Assembly: GCA_047833665.1 (NCBI GenBank)
Contig: CP181261.1
Location: 1-64,000, forward strand
Direction of reading: 5' to 3'
Source: Caproicibacter sp047833665
GTDB lineage: Bacteria > Bacillota > Clostridia > Oscillospirales > Acutalibacteraceae
Length of the DNA stretch: 64,000 bases
Position numbers and translations under genes: made by a program. The first letter of the stretch is position 1; every line of letters starts with the position of its first letter. A model generated the notes under the pieces. It was not told where the DNA came from and did not search any database. It saw only the letters and a list, made by a program, of their open reading frames with translations. This document shows, in pieces, positions 26,499-34,503 of this stretch.

Positions 26499-26630
26499 TT
26501 ACGGCTTAAAATTTTTAATGCCAGCTGGGCGTTTTGGTTGATACGTCCAATAAAGACTATGTCTTCCATTAGCTTTTTTGATTGCATTTTCTGCTATACG
26601 AGATACTAATTTCAGCATAGTTTTTTTCAT
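26499..26630 (-). CDS. agrD: AgrD-like autoinducing peptide precursor with Ser at the ring position
   Basis: A 43-codon gene 3 bases after the agrB stop. It has the AgrD layout: an amphipathic N-terminal helix (MKKTMLKLVSRIAENAIKKA), a short core, and a charged tail with the conserved PxxP (YQPKRPAG). Aligning the tail with the DEPxxP of staphylococcal AgrD puts Ser25 at the thiolactone Cys position, giving a predicted five-residue ring Ser-Leu-Tyr-Trp-Thr. The precursor contains no Cys at all, so the product would be a lactone. The ring assignment is inferred; the gene call rests on position, length and motifs. Confidence 0.85.
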   Translation of the reverse strand: MKKTMLKLVSRIAENAIKKANGRHSLYWTYQPKRPAGIKNFKP

Positions 26631-26633
26631 CTT

Positions 26634-27218
26634 TCATCGTCTCACTTTCAATAAATTCATATATACAGGAGGTAACATTAATAAAAACACCATAAAGACA
26701 CCCCATGCTATTGCAAATGAAATTTCCGATAAATGAAATAGTGAAGCAAGGAAAAATCCGATTATTGATAAGAATAGCCAGATAAGACTTCTAACTCTAT
26801 ATTTTTTTCTGTTGATATCATCATCTGGATCATCCCTGTAATGGACAGGAGCCAATATAAAAATCAACGGAGCTGCGATTCCGACCAGAACATATGAAAC
26901 AACAACTCTTGCACTTCCTAAGTACGTATTAAAAATGAGCATTAAAATATAAAGAATTAATGTAGTGCTAAAACATCTCATATAGGTTTTGCAGTGGTAG
27001 CCACCTACATATTGTCTTAATACGCAATATGTTATCACATATAATAGGCTAACTATTACCTTATCGAGCAACAACGCAATGAGAGTAATTGAGAATAAGA
27101 TGCATATATCGTTGAGGCTTAATTCAATCCCATACGTATAAAACGACCTATTCTCAATAGGAATTAATTTGTTAATCACCAATTTCAAGCTGATTTCTTC
27201 TGCAATTTCATGCAACAC
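26634..27218 (-). CDS. agrB: AgrB-like peptide-processing membrane protease
   Basis: About 194 residues with several membrane helices and the AgrB core GGYHCKTYMRCF, containing the catalytic His and Cys. AgrB cuts the AgrD tail and closes the ring. I prefer the GTG at 27218 (MLHEIAEEIS), with AGGT 8 bases upstream, over a TTG at 27224. It is followed at once by agrD, as in all agr loci. An upstream hairpin separates it from agrC, so agrBD may have its own promoter. Confidence 0.93.
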   Translation of the reverse strand: MLHEIAEEISLKLVINKLIPIENRSFYTYGIELSLNDICILFSITLIALLLDKVIVSLLYVITYCVLRQYVGGYHCKTYMRCFSTTLILYILMLIFNTYLGSARVVVSYVLVGIAAPLIFILAPVHYRDDPDDDINRKKYRVRSLIWLFLSIIGFFLASLFHLSEISFAIAWGVFMVFLLMLPPVYMNLLKVRR

Positions 27219-27291
27219 GGGCAAGACCTACTTTGTAATGATTTGTCCACTGAGCACATAATACATTAAAATTGCTAAAAATAAAATAAAA

Positions 27292-27330
27292 ATTTACCGA
27301 ATGGTAGTTATATACTACCGAACGGTAAAT
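27292..27330 (-). terminator. Terminator-like hairpin at the end of agrC
   Basis: On the minus strand ATTTACCG...GGTAGT pairs with ACTACC...CGGTAAAT around a TATAT loop with a 3-base internal mismatch, followed by TTTTTATTTTATTTTT. The left arm includes the last agrC codons. It should stop or attenuate agrAC transcripts before agrBD. Confidence 0.65.
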
Positions 27331-28666
27331 TGCGATTGCATTCATCTTTAATCTTAAGTGGAAGCATAACCACTACTTTGAAAACATTTTTGTCGTAATA
27401 AAACTTGCATGAACCTCCATATTTTGCGGTGGAAGACTCAATTGAAGCCAAACCATATCCATGATGGACTTTATCGGATTTATGTGTCTTTATTTTTCCT
27501 TTATCCAAAACAATCGAACTGGAATATGGATTTTTAAAAACAATTGCTATGTAATTTTTGTAGCAGAATATTTTTCCAAAAAGATAACGTTTTTCTTCCT
27601 GTACCGCATCAAGAGCTTCAATTGCATTATCAAATATGTTGGCCAGAATTGCAGTTAAATCCATTGAGCTAATATGCAATTGCGGTACTTGATCCACTTT
27701 CACTTTAACGTGAATATGATGCTGTTTACAAATTGCAATCTTATAATTTACAATGGCATCAAGGATGTCATTGCCACAGTTTATAATTGGGTCCGGATTT
27801 TGAATGTTTTTAATCATTGTGTCAATATAAGAAATTGATTTGCTGAGATTATTTTGCTTAAGCAAATAAGATATGATACTCAAATTGTTATTGATATCAT
27901 GGCGAATCTTGTTAAGATTCGATGTAGTAGATTTATAATATGCAACTTCCTGCCTTAATGAATGATTCCTAATTTTTAATATGTAGTGTTTCTTTTCTTT
28001 TATATAAAACAAGCAAATTTCTGCAAAAAAATAAACCACCAGCCAGAAAACAACCAAAAATCCTAGCGAAATCCCGCATATATTTATGGAATACAAAACA
28101 GAGTCTGTTTGCAAAATTGGACTGATTTCCATTATAAATTGTAATATGATCGCAAATAAAAATACGACAACATCCATTATTATCCAATATTTCTTAGGGA
28201 TTTCGAAATCAAATTTTGAAAAGTAGTTGATACAAATTAAAAATAAAGCTACATTAAGCAGCTTGGTTAAAACTGCAAGTTCAAACAAGGTTGATGGCAT
28301 GTTAATCACTTTTAATATATTCACCTTAGCTAGGTAAGAGAAAAGGTTTCCTTGTAAAATATCACTAATTAGAAAAATATAATTGGCTACTAACAAGAAA
28401 AACAGTTCAGCATACCATTTTCCGCTAAAAAAGATCTGTATTGCACCTAAAAACACCACAATATACAAAATAAATCGAATGATAATTGGTTCATTTGAAA
28501 GGTAATAAGCGAACAGGGAACTTCCAAGGATTGTTGCTAACAAAAGTAATATTTTCTGAACGTTTAATGATCTAAAAGAAAACAAATTATACATTAGCCA
28601 GTAGACTAAAGCAGACTCAAAAAAGGTAAATATAAAATCTATAGGATTATTTATCATATTAATCAT
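27308..28666 (-). CDS. agrC: AgrC-like sensor histidine kinase
   Basis: About 452 residues. The N-terminal ~230 residues form six or seven membrane helices that would sense the peptide. A coiled linker leads to KIRHDINNNLSIISYLL with the phospho-acceptor His, then a GHKL ATPase domain with the N box NIFDNAIEALD and the glycine box YGLASIES. The start at 28666 overlaps the agrA stop by 8 bases and has GGAG upstream. The C-terminus ends in the hairpin before agrB. Gene order A-C-(terminator)-B-D is the reverse of the staphylococcal B-D-C-A order. Confidence 0.92.
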   Translation of the reverse strand: MINMINNPIDFIFTFFESALVYWLMYNLFSFRSLNVQKILLLLATILGSSLFAYYLSNEPIIIRFILYIVVFLGAIQIFFSGKWYAELFFLLVANYIFLISDILQGNLFSYLAKVNILKVINMPSTLFELAVLTKLLNVALFLICINYFSKFDFEIPKKYWIIMDVVVFLFAIILQFIMEISPILQTDSVLYSINICGISLGFLVVFWLVVYFFAEICLFYIKEKKHYILKIRNHSLRQEVAYYKSTTSNLNKIRHDINNNLSIISYLLKQNNLSKSISYIDTMIKNIQNPDPIINCGNDILDAIVNYKIAICKQHHIHVKVKVDQVPQLHISSMDLTAILANIFDNAIEALDAVQEEKRYLFGKIFCYKNYIAIVFKNPYSSSIVLDKGKIKTHKSDKVHHGYGLASIESSTAKYGGSCKFYYDKNVFKVVVMLPLKIKDECNRNLPFGSI

Positions 28667-29414
28667 CTTTAGACAAAATCTCCGAGAATTTGTCAAAAAT
28701 TTTTTGTCTTTTTCTTCTACTTAATGGCAGGCAAATGCCATTATCTAAACGTACCTCTAATTTTTCCACAGAATATATATATTTGATATTTACGATGCAT
28801 GTTCGATGAATGTCTACAAAATCTAAAGGCGTATATTTGTTTACAATATCAGAAAAACGACAATTATGAAGTAAGAAAGTTTCACGCTTAGTATATACAT
28901 ATACCAAGCGATTAACGCATTCAAAATACATAATGTCATCTAAAGGAATCTTAATTTTAATGACGTCACTGTTTTTCTTTAAATTCTTATCCACTTTATG
29001 TACTTGAAATATTTGTTCTTTTGGATCATCTTCCTTTATCTTATCAATAACCAATTTAATAATTCCATTGAGTCTTTCTGAAAGCATTGTCTTCGGTAGG
29101 AATCCAACCACATCATATTGAAATGTGTTCAGCGCTTCTTGCGGGTACGCTGTTATAAAAACTAACTTGAATTTTTTGTCAAGTATTCGTAATTCTCGAG
29201 CGATCTCCTTTCCGTTTTCATTTGGCAATTCAATATCTAAAAAAATGACATTGTAATATGGTTCATATTTTGAAAATGCAGTAATCAAATCCTTACCATT
29301 ATTAAATGTGTCACTGCGGACCCGTGTTTTATAAAACCGAAAAATGCTTTCCACTTCAGGCACTAAAATAGAAAGAAATTGTTTGTCATCATCGCAGAAA
29401 GCAAGGTTAAACAT
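28659..29414 (-). CDS. agrA: AgrA-like LytTR response regulator
   Basis: About 251 residues. The receiver domain (1-120) starts MFNLAFCDDD with the acidic pocket, the phospho-acceptor Asp in VIFLDIELP and Lys in LPKTM. The LytTR DNA-binding domain occupies about 145-245 (DDIMYFECVNRLVYVY, DIHRTCIVNIKYI). The ATG at 29414 has a strong GGAGGGAG site. It is the first gene of the agrAC unit. Likely targets are the agrBD promoter and perhaps the ABC operon. Confidence 0.93.
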   Translation of the reverse strand: MFNLAFCDDDKQFLSILVPEVESIFRFYKTRVRSDTFNNGKDLITAFSKYEPYYNVIFLDIELPNENGKEIARELRILDKKFKLVFITAYPQEALNTFQYDVVGFLPKTMLSERLNGIIKLVIDKIKEDDPKEQIFQVHKVDKNLKKNSDVIKIKIPLDDIMYFECVNRLVYVYTKRETFLLHNCRFSDIVNKYTPLDFVDIHRTCIVNIKYIYSVEKLEVRLDNGICLPLSRRKRQKIFDKFSEILSKDD

Positions 29415-29477
29415 GAAGACTCCCTCCGGGCATCTAAATCTCATAGTTTCAGCTATTAGAAAATTTTACTTGTCCAC

Positions 29478-29506
29478 ATTTTACCATATTCAGTTTAAAA
29501 TGTCAG
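29478..29506 (-). promoter_or_regulatory. Promoter of agrAC
   Basis: On the minus strand CTGACA (29501-29506) and TAAAAT (29478-29483) are 17 bases apart, about 64 bases upstream of the agrA ATG. Confidence 0.6.
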
Positions 29507-29523
29507 TAATTGCATAAAATTTC

Positions 29524-29566
29524 GATAGAGTACAATAAAAGTTCGTAATTTCATAAATGTAGGTTT
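29524..29566. repeat. Solo terminal fragment of IS256 type A
   Basis: GATAGAGTACAATAAAAGTTC and the next ~20 bases match the terminus of the intact IS256 copies with a few changes. No transposase is attached. Confidence 0.75.
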
Positions 29567-29586
29567 GTCAAACATATTGGACAGTA

Positions 29587-30506
29587 GGGGGTGCGGACAA
29601 AAAGTTGGGCTAAATACACTCAGGAAGGAGATAGAGGATGTATTCAGAGGAACAATATCGCAAAGTCATGGAGGTTTATGAAGAAACGAAATCGGTAACA
29701 AAAACAATAACGATTTTGGGATATCCGGCACGCAGGCAAACGCTATACAACTGGATCAATCGAAAACGAATGTTGCCGGAAGACCGATGCACCTTTTGTG
29801 GATATAATACACCGGAGCACCCTCGCCATCCACCAATAGAATGAAAGCTTGAGATTCTACATCGTTGCTTTGAGCTGGGAGAAGATGTACAATTAGTATC
29901 AAATGAAGTGGGATATAGCACAGCAAGTATATATAACTGGCGGCGCAAATATATCCAGAAAGATGCTGCGGCATTAATGAATGCATCCAATGAGCGAGCC
30001 AGAGGGAAATTGAGAGAAGGAAAAGCTGCATCTTCAGAGTGACTTATATCTGTCACCCATTATTCACTGCTATGATGGTATGCCGACAGCATAGAATATT
30101 AGCTGTAAACCAGACGCACAATTGGTAAACCGTATGCTGGATCGTGCAATTAGTGCACTTCCTCAAGATGCTCATCCGATTATTCATTCAGATCGAGGCT
30201 GTCACTATCGATGGCCGGGCTGGATAGATCGAACACGTAAGGCAGGATTGATCAGATCAATGTCTCAAAAAGGGTGTTCACCGGACAATTCAGCCTGTGA
30301 AGGTTTTTTTGGAAGAATGAAGAATGAGATGTTCTACGGCCGTTCTTGGCAAGGTATCACAGTAGAGGATTTTATGCAGCAGATTGAAGCTTATATGGTA
30401 TGGTATCGGGATATGAGAATCAAAATATCTCTTGGAGGATGGAGTCCAGCAAAATATAGAATCAAAATGGGATTAGCCATATAGCCAATAAAATATCCGC
30501 AGGCCC
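29587..30506 (+). mobile_element. Decayed IS3-family element (copy A) with internal deletion
   Basis: The left end GGGGGTGCGGACAAAAAGTTGG and right end CCGCAGGCCC match the intact IS3 copies. The transposase begins at 29638 but has a stop at 29842 (TGA for TTA). It loses about 540 bases near 30040, then resumes with the C-terminal integrase core (30122-30484: HSDRGCHYRW, NSACEGFFGRMK). It is inactive. It sits 38 bases downstream of the sigma-like gene and separates the element's replication module from the agr cargo. Confidence 0.92.
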
Positions 30507-30544
30507 CTATCTAGTACTGACGTTGGATTTTTCTTTAGCCTGTT

Positions 30545-31120
30545 TCAGCTGACCATACCGGGGAAGACAATTTGGTTAGACAGCATGAGAAGGTTATGCA
30601 GTGCAATCCGTGCCCGTTCTCTTGTTTGACTTTCGCTGTATTCGACCTTGTCCGCAATGACTTTCCATGGCGGCCGGCGGTACACATGCGTACGGTCGTT
30701 CGGGTCTCCCATATAGGCAAGCTCCAAGATGTACCGGTCCGTCTTATCCAGCTTACCCAGCGCAACACCCAGCCAGTCCCTCTTTTCACGCAATTCCGCA
30801 ATCCTGCGGCGGCAGCGTCTGATTTCCTCTTCATAATATTTTGCCTGATCGTTCAGCGCCATGCTGGCCGTTTGGTCCCCATGCCGGCCTTTGCCGACCG
30901 GCATCCCGGACAGTTTGACAGACTGTACGGTTATTTTGTTTTTCTCCTCTTCACAGTGCCGGATGGTAGCAAATTCTTCGGCAATCATCTGCGGAATATC
31001 ATAATAGATTTTGAGTAATTCCTTCACTTCTTTTGCCGTCATATGGTACCACCCTTTCTTCGGATTGTCTTTCTCTAGGCAGAGAGTCATCCGCTCCGGC
31101 ACATTCCTCGCAACTTCCAT
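30545..31120 (-). CDS. Sigma-70 region-4-like / phage-type transcriptional regulator
   Basis: A 191-residue protein with a central charged coiled coil (about 85-120: DQAKYYEEEIRRCRRRIAE). The C-terminal helix-turn-helix resembles sigma region 4 (KLDKTDRYILELAYMGD, PWKVIADKVEYSESQTRERARIAL). Such proteins lie late in replication modules of phages and integrative elements. The start at 31120 has GGGAGG upstream; an internal start at 31042 is also possible. It follows the DnaC-like gene and ends next to an IS3 remnant. Confidence 0.75.
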   Translation of the reverse strand: MEVARNVPERMTLCLEKDNPKKGWYHMTAKEVKELLKIYYDIPQMIAEEFATIRHCEEEKNKITVQSVKLSGMPVGKGRHGDQTASMALNDQAKYYEEEIRRCRRRIAELREKRDWLGVALGKLDKTDRYILELAYMGDPNDRTHVYRRPPWKVIADKVEYSESQTRERARIALHNLLMLSNQIVFPGMVS

Positions 31121-31165
31121 GATTCATACCTCCCATAGCCTGATACCCTTCAGTTTCTGAACTGT

Positions 31166-32023
31166 CTATTGGTTCATCATCGTTACGGATTCGCCGTGCA
31201 GTCTGTAGTTTTTATATTCCTCACGTGATATGGTCAGGCAATAGTCTTTTGACCTCTGATACACGCGTCCGCCGATGGCAGGGTCAATGTCCTGCAGTTC
31301 ATCTATCGTCCATTCACTGGATATAATCGTGATGAGGTCCGGATGAATATATCGGAAATTGAGCAGTTCAAATGCCAAACGGATATCTCCGGGATTCGGC
31401 TGTCTGCGCTCTCCTGTGTCGTCCTGCACCGGTTTGAATAAATCGTCTATGTACAGCACCGAAACTCTTTTGAGCGGGTCAATCAGTTTTGCATATTCAA
31501 ACTCATCATTGATGGCCGCCTTGATTTGAACAGACTCGTCGCTCCACAGCATATACCGTACTGATTTCCCGCGGCACAGCAGTTCTCGCGATATTGCTGT
31601 ACAAATATGGGTTTTCCCCGCCCCGGATTGCCCGCCTGCGAAGAACCATTTACCGGCGCAGTTATCTAAAAACTTCAGTGCCGTGTGCTTCATCTTTTTC
31701 TGCAGCGGCATATTCGTTTGAAACGACTCAAAGGTATAGCGATTCAGCAGAGTTTCCAGTCCGCTGTTGCGGATTCTCTTCATGCTGTTCCGAATTGCCC
31801 TACAATGACAGGGCTTTGCTCGGATTTCATCATCTTCACCCACAAAATAGACCACGCCTTTGTTTTTGCATATGGCACAGTCATACCCGGTCAAGTGCCC
31901 CGGAGTGGCGTTGAGATAGTCGCACTGTTTTTGCGTATATTCTCTATATGACAGTACCGAGCGGTCTCCTCGGCGGCGGTGCTGCCGGAATACCTGAGCT
32001 ACATTGCATAGCTCTGTTCCCAT
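31166..32023 (-). CDS. DnaC-like helicase-loading ATPase
   Basis: A 285-residue AAA+ protein. The N-terminal part has a zinc-binding cluster (CAICKNKG and CHC, about 48-74). Walker A is GQSGAGKTHI, Walker B VLYIDDLF, and sensor-like IISSEW. DnaC/DnaI-type proteins load the replicative helicase; mobile elements carry their own copy. It overlaps the upstream DUF4373-like gene by 80 bases, suggesting coupled translation. Confidence 0.9.
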   Translation of the reverse strand: MGTELCNVAQVFRQHRRRGDRSVLSYREYTQKQCDYLNATPGHLTGYDCAICKNKGVVYFVGEDDEIRAKPCHCRAIRNSMKRIRNSGLETLLNRYTFESFQTNMPLQKKMKHTALKFLDNCAGKWFFAGGQSGAGKTHICTAISRELLCRGKSVRYMLWSDESVQIKAAINDEFEYAKLIDPLKRVSVLYIDDLFKPVQDDTGERRQPNPGDIRLAFELLNFRYIHPDLITIISSEWTIDELQDIDPAIGGRVYQRSKDYCLTISREEYKNYRLHGESVTMMNQ

Positions 32024-32813
32024 AGTGAATACCCCCTCTGTCCTGTTCGCGGGCCAGCCATCCTGTGATGAATTTCAGGATTCCCCTTTTTGTTTTCCTT
32101 CTGCGCGGATTGGCTATACACCAGCCGGCCATTTTCCTCAGTTCCTGCCGAACGTCAACGGCCGGATATAACCGGCTCCATTCTTCAATCTGATGCACAT
32201 AAACCGGATATTCCGTTCCGTCATTCAGAATGAGAGAAAGAAATGGACGCTGATCCGAAGCCGCGTCTGCGGGTTCGGATACTTCTTTCTTTTCTCTATT
32301 CTTTTCTTTCTTTTTCTCTTGTTTTATTTTATTTACTTTACTTTGTGGATTATTGTTCTCATTTACGGGGTTTTTGTCAACATTTATCCAGACAATGTGT
32401 GCTTTTGGCACGATTTTGGCAACATCAACTAAGAGGTATTCTTTTCGGACTTTGACGCACTTACGGCGGCTCACAGCTTCAAAATACCTTTTCTGTATCC
32501 CACGTGAAGTGAGAATATGGTATTTTTCAAACATGTCCTTGTCAAAAATACCTCTTCTGACCGCGGCTTTGACTATTTCAGAGACGGCATTGCCACCCGA
32601 CCCGGCGCGATTTAATCCCACGCTCCGGCCAAACAACAATGCAACCTCTTTTGTCCATTCACAGTAGTAACCTCGCGCATACACTCTTTGGTACAGCTTA
32701 ACGACTACCGCAAACCCTATTAATCCAAATTCGGCCTCGATTAAATCAAACTTCTCGTCCAGCATCACATCGAGTGGAAAGTAATCTACCCCGTCCTTTA
32801 ATGGACGAGCCAA
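31944..32813 (-). CDS. Phage-type replisome organizer (DUF4373/Lin1244-like N-terminus)
   Basis: A 289-residue protein opening MARPLKDGVDYFPLDVMLDE, the hallmark of the Lin1244/Lin1753-like N-terminal domain of phage replication initiators. A Lys-rich low-complexity linker (about 165-185) and a C-terminal helical domain (RQELRKMAGWCIANPRRRKTK, then LKFITGWLARE) follow. It would bind the element's origin and recruit the DnaC-like protein encoded next. Confidence 0.85.
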   Translation of the reverse strand: MARPLKDGVDYFPLDVMLDEKFDLIEAEFGLIGFAVVVKLYQRVYARGYYCEWTKEVALLFGRSVGLNRAGSGGNAVSEIVKAAVRRGIFDKDMFEKYHILTSRGIQKRYFEAVSRRKCVKVRKEYLLVDVAKIVPKAHIVWINVDKNPVNENNNPQSKVNKIKQEKKKEKNREKKEVSEPADAASDQRPFLSLILNDGTEYPVYVHQIEEWSRLYPAVDVRQELRKMAGWCIANPRRRKTKRGILKFITGWLAREQDRGGIHYGNRAMQCSSGIPAAPPPRRPLGTVI

Positions 32814-32880
32814 CTGTTATCACCTGCCGAATCGTTCCGGAACAACTTCGACGCATACAGTTCTTTTTTCACCGATGATT

Positions 32881-33087
32881 TCAAGCGGTTTTCTGTTTTT
32901 CTATATATTCCAGCAAATCATCCTTTTTTACGGCCCAAAGTTTCTCTCCGTTTTTAAAAGCCGGAAATTTTCCTTCCCTAGCGTCTTTTTTCAGCGCATC
33001 GTACCCGCGTCCAAGAATCATACAGGCGGTTTGAAGATCCATAACCACAGGCACCTGCGCCCAGTTGGTATAGATTTTCGTTCTCAT
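32881..33087 (-). CDS. Small helix-turn-helix protein
   Basis: A 68-residue protein with a MerR/excisionase-like helix-turn-helix (VVMDLQTACMILGRGYDALKK then GKFPAFKNGEKLWAV). An AGGTAGGTGA site precedes the ATG. It is likely a second DNA-bending or regulatory protein of the element, placed between the xis-like gene and the replication genes. Confidence 0.72.
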   Translation of the reverse strand: MRTKIYTNWAQVPVVMDLQTACMILGRGYDALKKDAREGKFPAFKNGEKLWAVKKDDLLEYIEKQKTA

Positions 33088-33114
33088 ATAATCACCTACC
33101 TGCTCCTATGTAAA

Positions 33115-33285
33115 TCATGCTGTTTTACGGTTTTTCTCAAATACATCAATATCCTCTTGACGGATTCGATATTCCCTGCCAATTTTAATAGCCGGGAGTT
33201 TCTTTTTTCGAATCCACTCCCAAACAGTCATAATTTTCACTTTATACATCTCTGCAATTTCTGCACAGGTGAAATATTTCTCCAT
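33115..33285 (-). CDS. xis: Excisionase-like protein
   Basis: A 56-residue winged-helix protein (MEKYFTCAEIAEMYKVKIMT, then IRKKKLPAIKIGREYRIRQED), the standard excisionase/MerR-like fold used to direct integrase toward excision. The start at 33285 has a strong AAGGAGGAA site; a longer frame lacks one. It is the first gene of the leftward operon and is divergent from immR, as in ICEBs1. Confidence 0.82.
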   Translation of the reverse strand: MEKYFTCAEIAEMYKVKIMTVWEWIRKKKLPAIKIGREYRIRQEDIDVFEKNRKTA

Positions 33286-33341
33286 AAAATTCCTCCTTTT
33301 CTGCAAAAAAACACTTGCGTTTACTTTAGTTTTGTGCTATT

Positions 33342-33458
33342 CTTAGTTTACTAAGTCAAATATGGCAGTATAGATATCATGCTCTATACTATTAGAATCC
33401 TTTCTTGTAAATTAGATATCTAAGTTTTGTCAATACTATATCATAGATAACTATGATA
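33342..33458. promoter_or_regulatory. Divergent control region with three operator-like palindromes
   Basis: Three perfect inverted repeats lie between xis and immR: CTTAGT-TT-ACTAAG (33342-33355), AGTATAGA-N8-TCTATACT (33367-33390) and TATCATAG-ATAA-CTATGATA (33439-33458). TTGTCA at 33427 lies upstream of the third, whose right arm overlaps a possible -10 (TATGAT). These are candidate ImmR binding sites. Confidence 0.6.
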
Positions 33459-33520
33459 GTCAATAGAATTTATCATATAAATCTATATTTATATGCTGTG
33501 CACAGAATGGTGGGGATAAT

Positions 33521-33952
33521 TTGGATACTTATGCTAAAATTGAAAAATTGATGGCGGACAGACACATCAGTGCATACCGCCTTTCCAAGGACACCGGAAT
33601 TTCAACCGGACTTTTGTCCCAATGGAAAAAGCGAATGCAAAATCCATCGGTTGAAAAGCTGCAAATCATTGCCGATTATTTTCATGTATCAGTAGATTAT
33701 CTGATAGGAAATGAACCGAAAGATACACCTGTTCTGACGGAAAAAGATGAGCGGGATATTTCCAAACGCTTAGACCGGACCTTAGCCGATCTTGAAAATG
33801 CGCAGGGAGGACTGATGTTTGACGGTGAACCTTTAGATGATCTTACCAAAGAACTGTTAATCGCCAGTTTAAAAAAAGACTTAGAAATCAGCAAAAAAAT
33901 TGCTAAACAAAAATATACTCCTAAAAAGTACAGAACAAAATCGGGTGGTTAA
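33521..33952 (+). CDS. immR: ImmR-like Cro/CI-family repressor
   Basis: A 143-residue repressor: HTH_3 domain at about 5-62 (ISAYRLSKDTGISTGLLSQWKKR, SVEKLQIIADYFHVSVDYL) followed by a charged C-terminal region. The TTG at 33521 is preceded by GTGGGG; a TTG start suits a low-level repressor. It is followed directly by the ImmA-like protease gene, the pair that controls ICEBs1-type elements: ImmR silences xis and transfer genes, ImmA cleaves it on induction. Confidence 0.88.
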   Translation: MDTYAKIEKLMADRHISAYRLSKDTGISTGLLSQWKKRMQNPSVEKLQIIADYFHVSVDYLIGNEPKDTPVLTEKDERDISKRLDRTLADLENAQGGLMFDGEPLDDLTKELLIASLKKDLEISKKIAKQKYTPKKYRTKSGG

Positions 33953-34387
33953 ATGCGGATAAAACAGGTTGTAGAATCTCTTTGCCGGAAGTATGGCACA
34001 CGGAATCCTTTTGAATTAGCGGATTACAAAAATATTCAGGTTCTGAAATTGCCGCTTGGCAGCATTAAGGGATATTACAACAAATGTTTTCGGCATAAAA
34101 TGATACATATCAACAGCGATATACCACTTCCAGAGCAGCGGTTTACCTGTGCCCATGAATTAGGGCACAGTATTCTTCATCCGGATTCCAATACGCTTTT
34201 CCTCAGCGTCAATACCCTATTCCCAATCGGCAGATTTGAGAGGGAGGCAAATTATTTTGCAATTGATTTGTTAATTTCGGATGACGAACTGAAAGAATAT
34301 TTGGACTATTCCATTCCGGAGATTGCAACTTGTTTCCATGTAAGTGAGGAATTAATGCAGTATAGAATTAATGAATTAAGCATATAA
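33953..34387 (+). CDS. immA: ImmA/IrrE-like metallopeptidase
   Basis: A 144-residue protein with the zinc motif CAHELGHSILHP (HExxH) near residue 63 and a downstream FEREANYFAIDLL segment supplying the third ligand Glu. It would cleave the ImmR repressor. Its ATG directly follows the immR stop (TAAATG). Downstream, 34388-34503 holds two short stem-loops (CTTGG/CCAAG and a TACT-TCAGC / GCTGA-AGTA pair) that may form an int leader. Confidence 0.9.
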   Translation: MRIKQVVESLCRKYGTRNPFELADYKNIQVLKLPLGSIKGYYNKCFRHKMIHINSDIPLPEQRFTCAHELGHSILHPDSNTLFLSVNTLFPIGRFEREANYFAIDLLISDDELKEYLDYSIPEIATCFHVSEELMQYRINELSI

Positions 34388-34503
34388 AAATACCTCCTTG
34401 GCATAAACCAAGAAGGACGGTGTACTATCAGCAGGGCTGACAGTATAGAGAATTACAATTAAATGAGACCTGTTCAGCTCTCTGAATGAAGGAGGGTATT
34501 TTT

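Noticed and set aside
21648..26500. A bacteriocin precursor gene next to the C39/ABC genes
   Set aside because: I looked for short frames with a GG-type leader near the peptidase and transporter and found none; the genes are too tightly packed to hide one.
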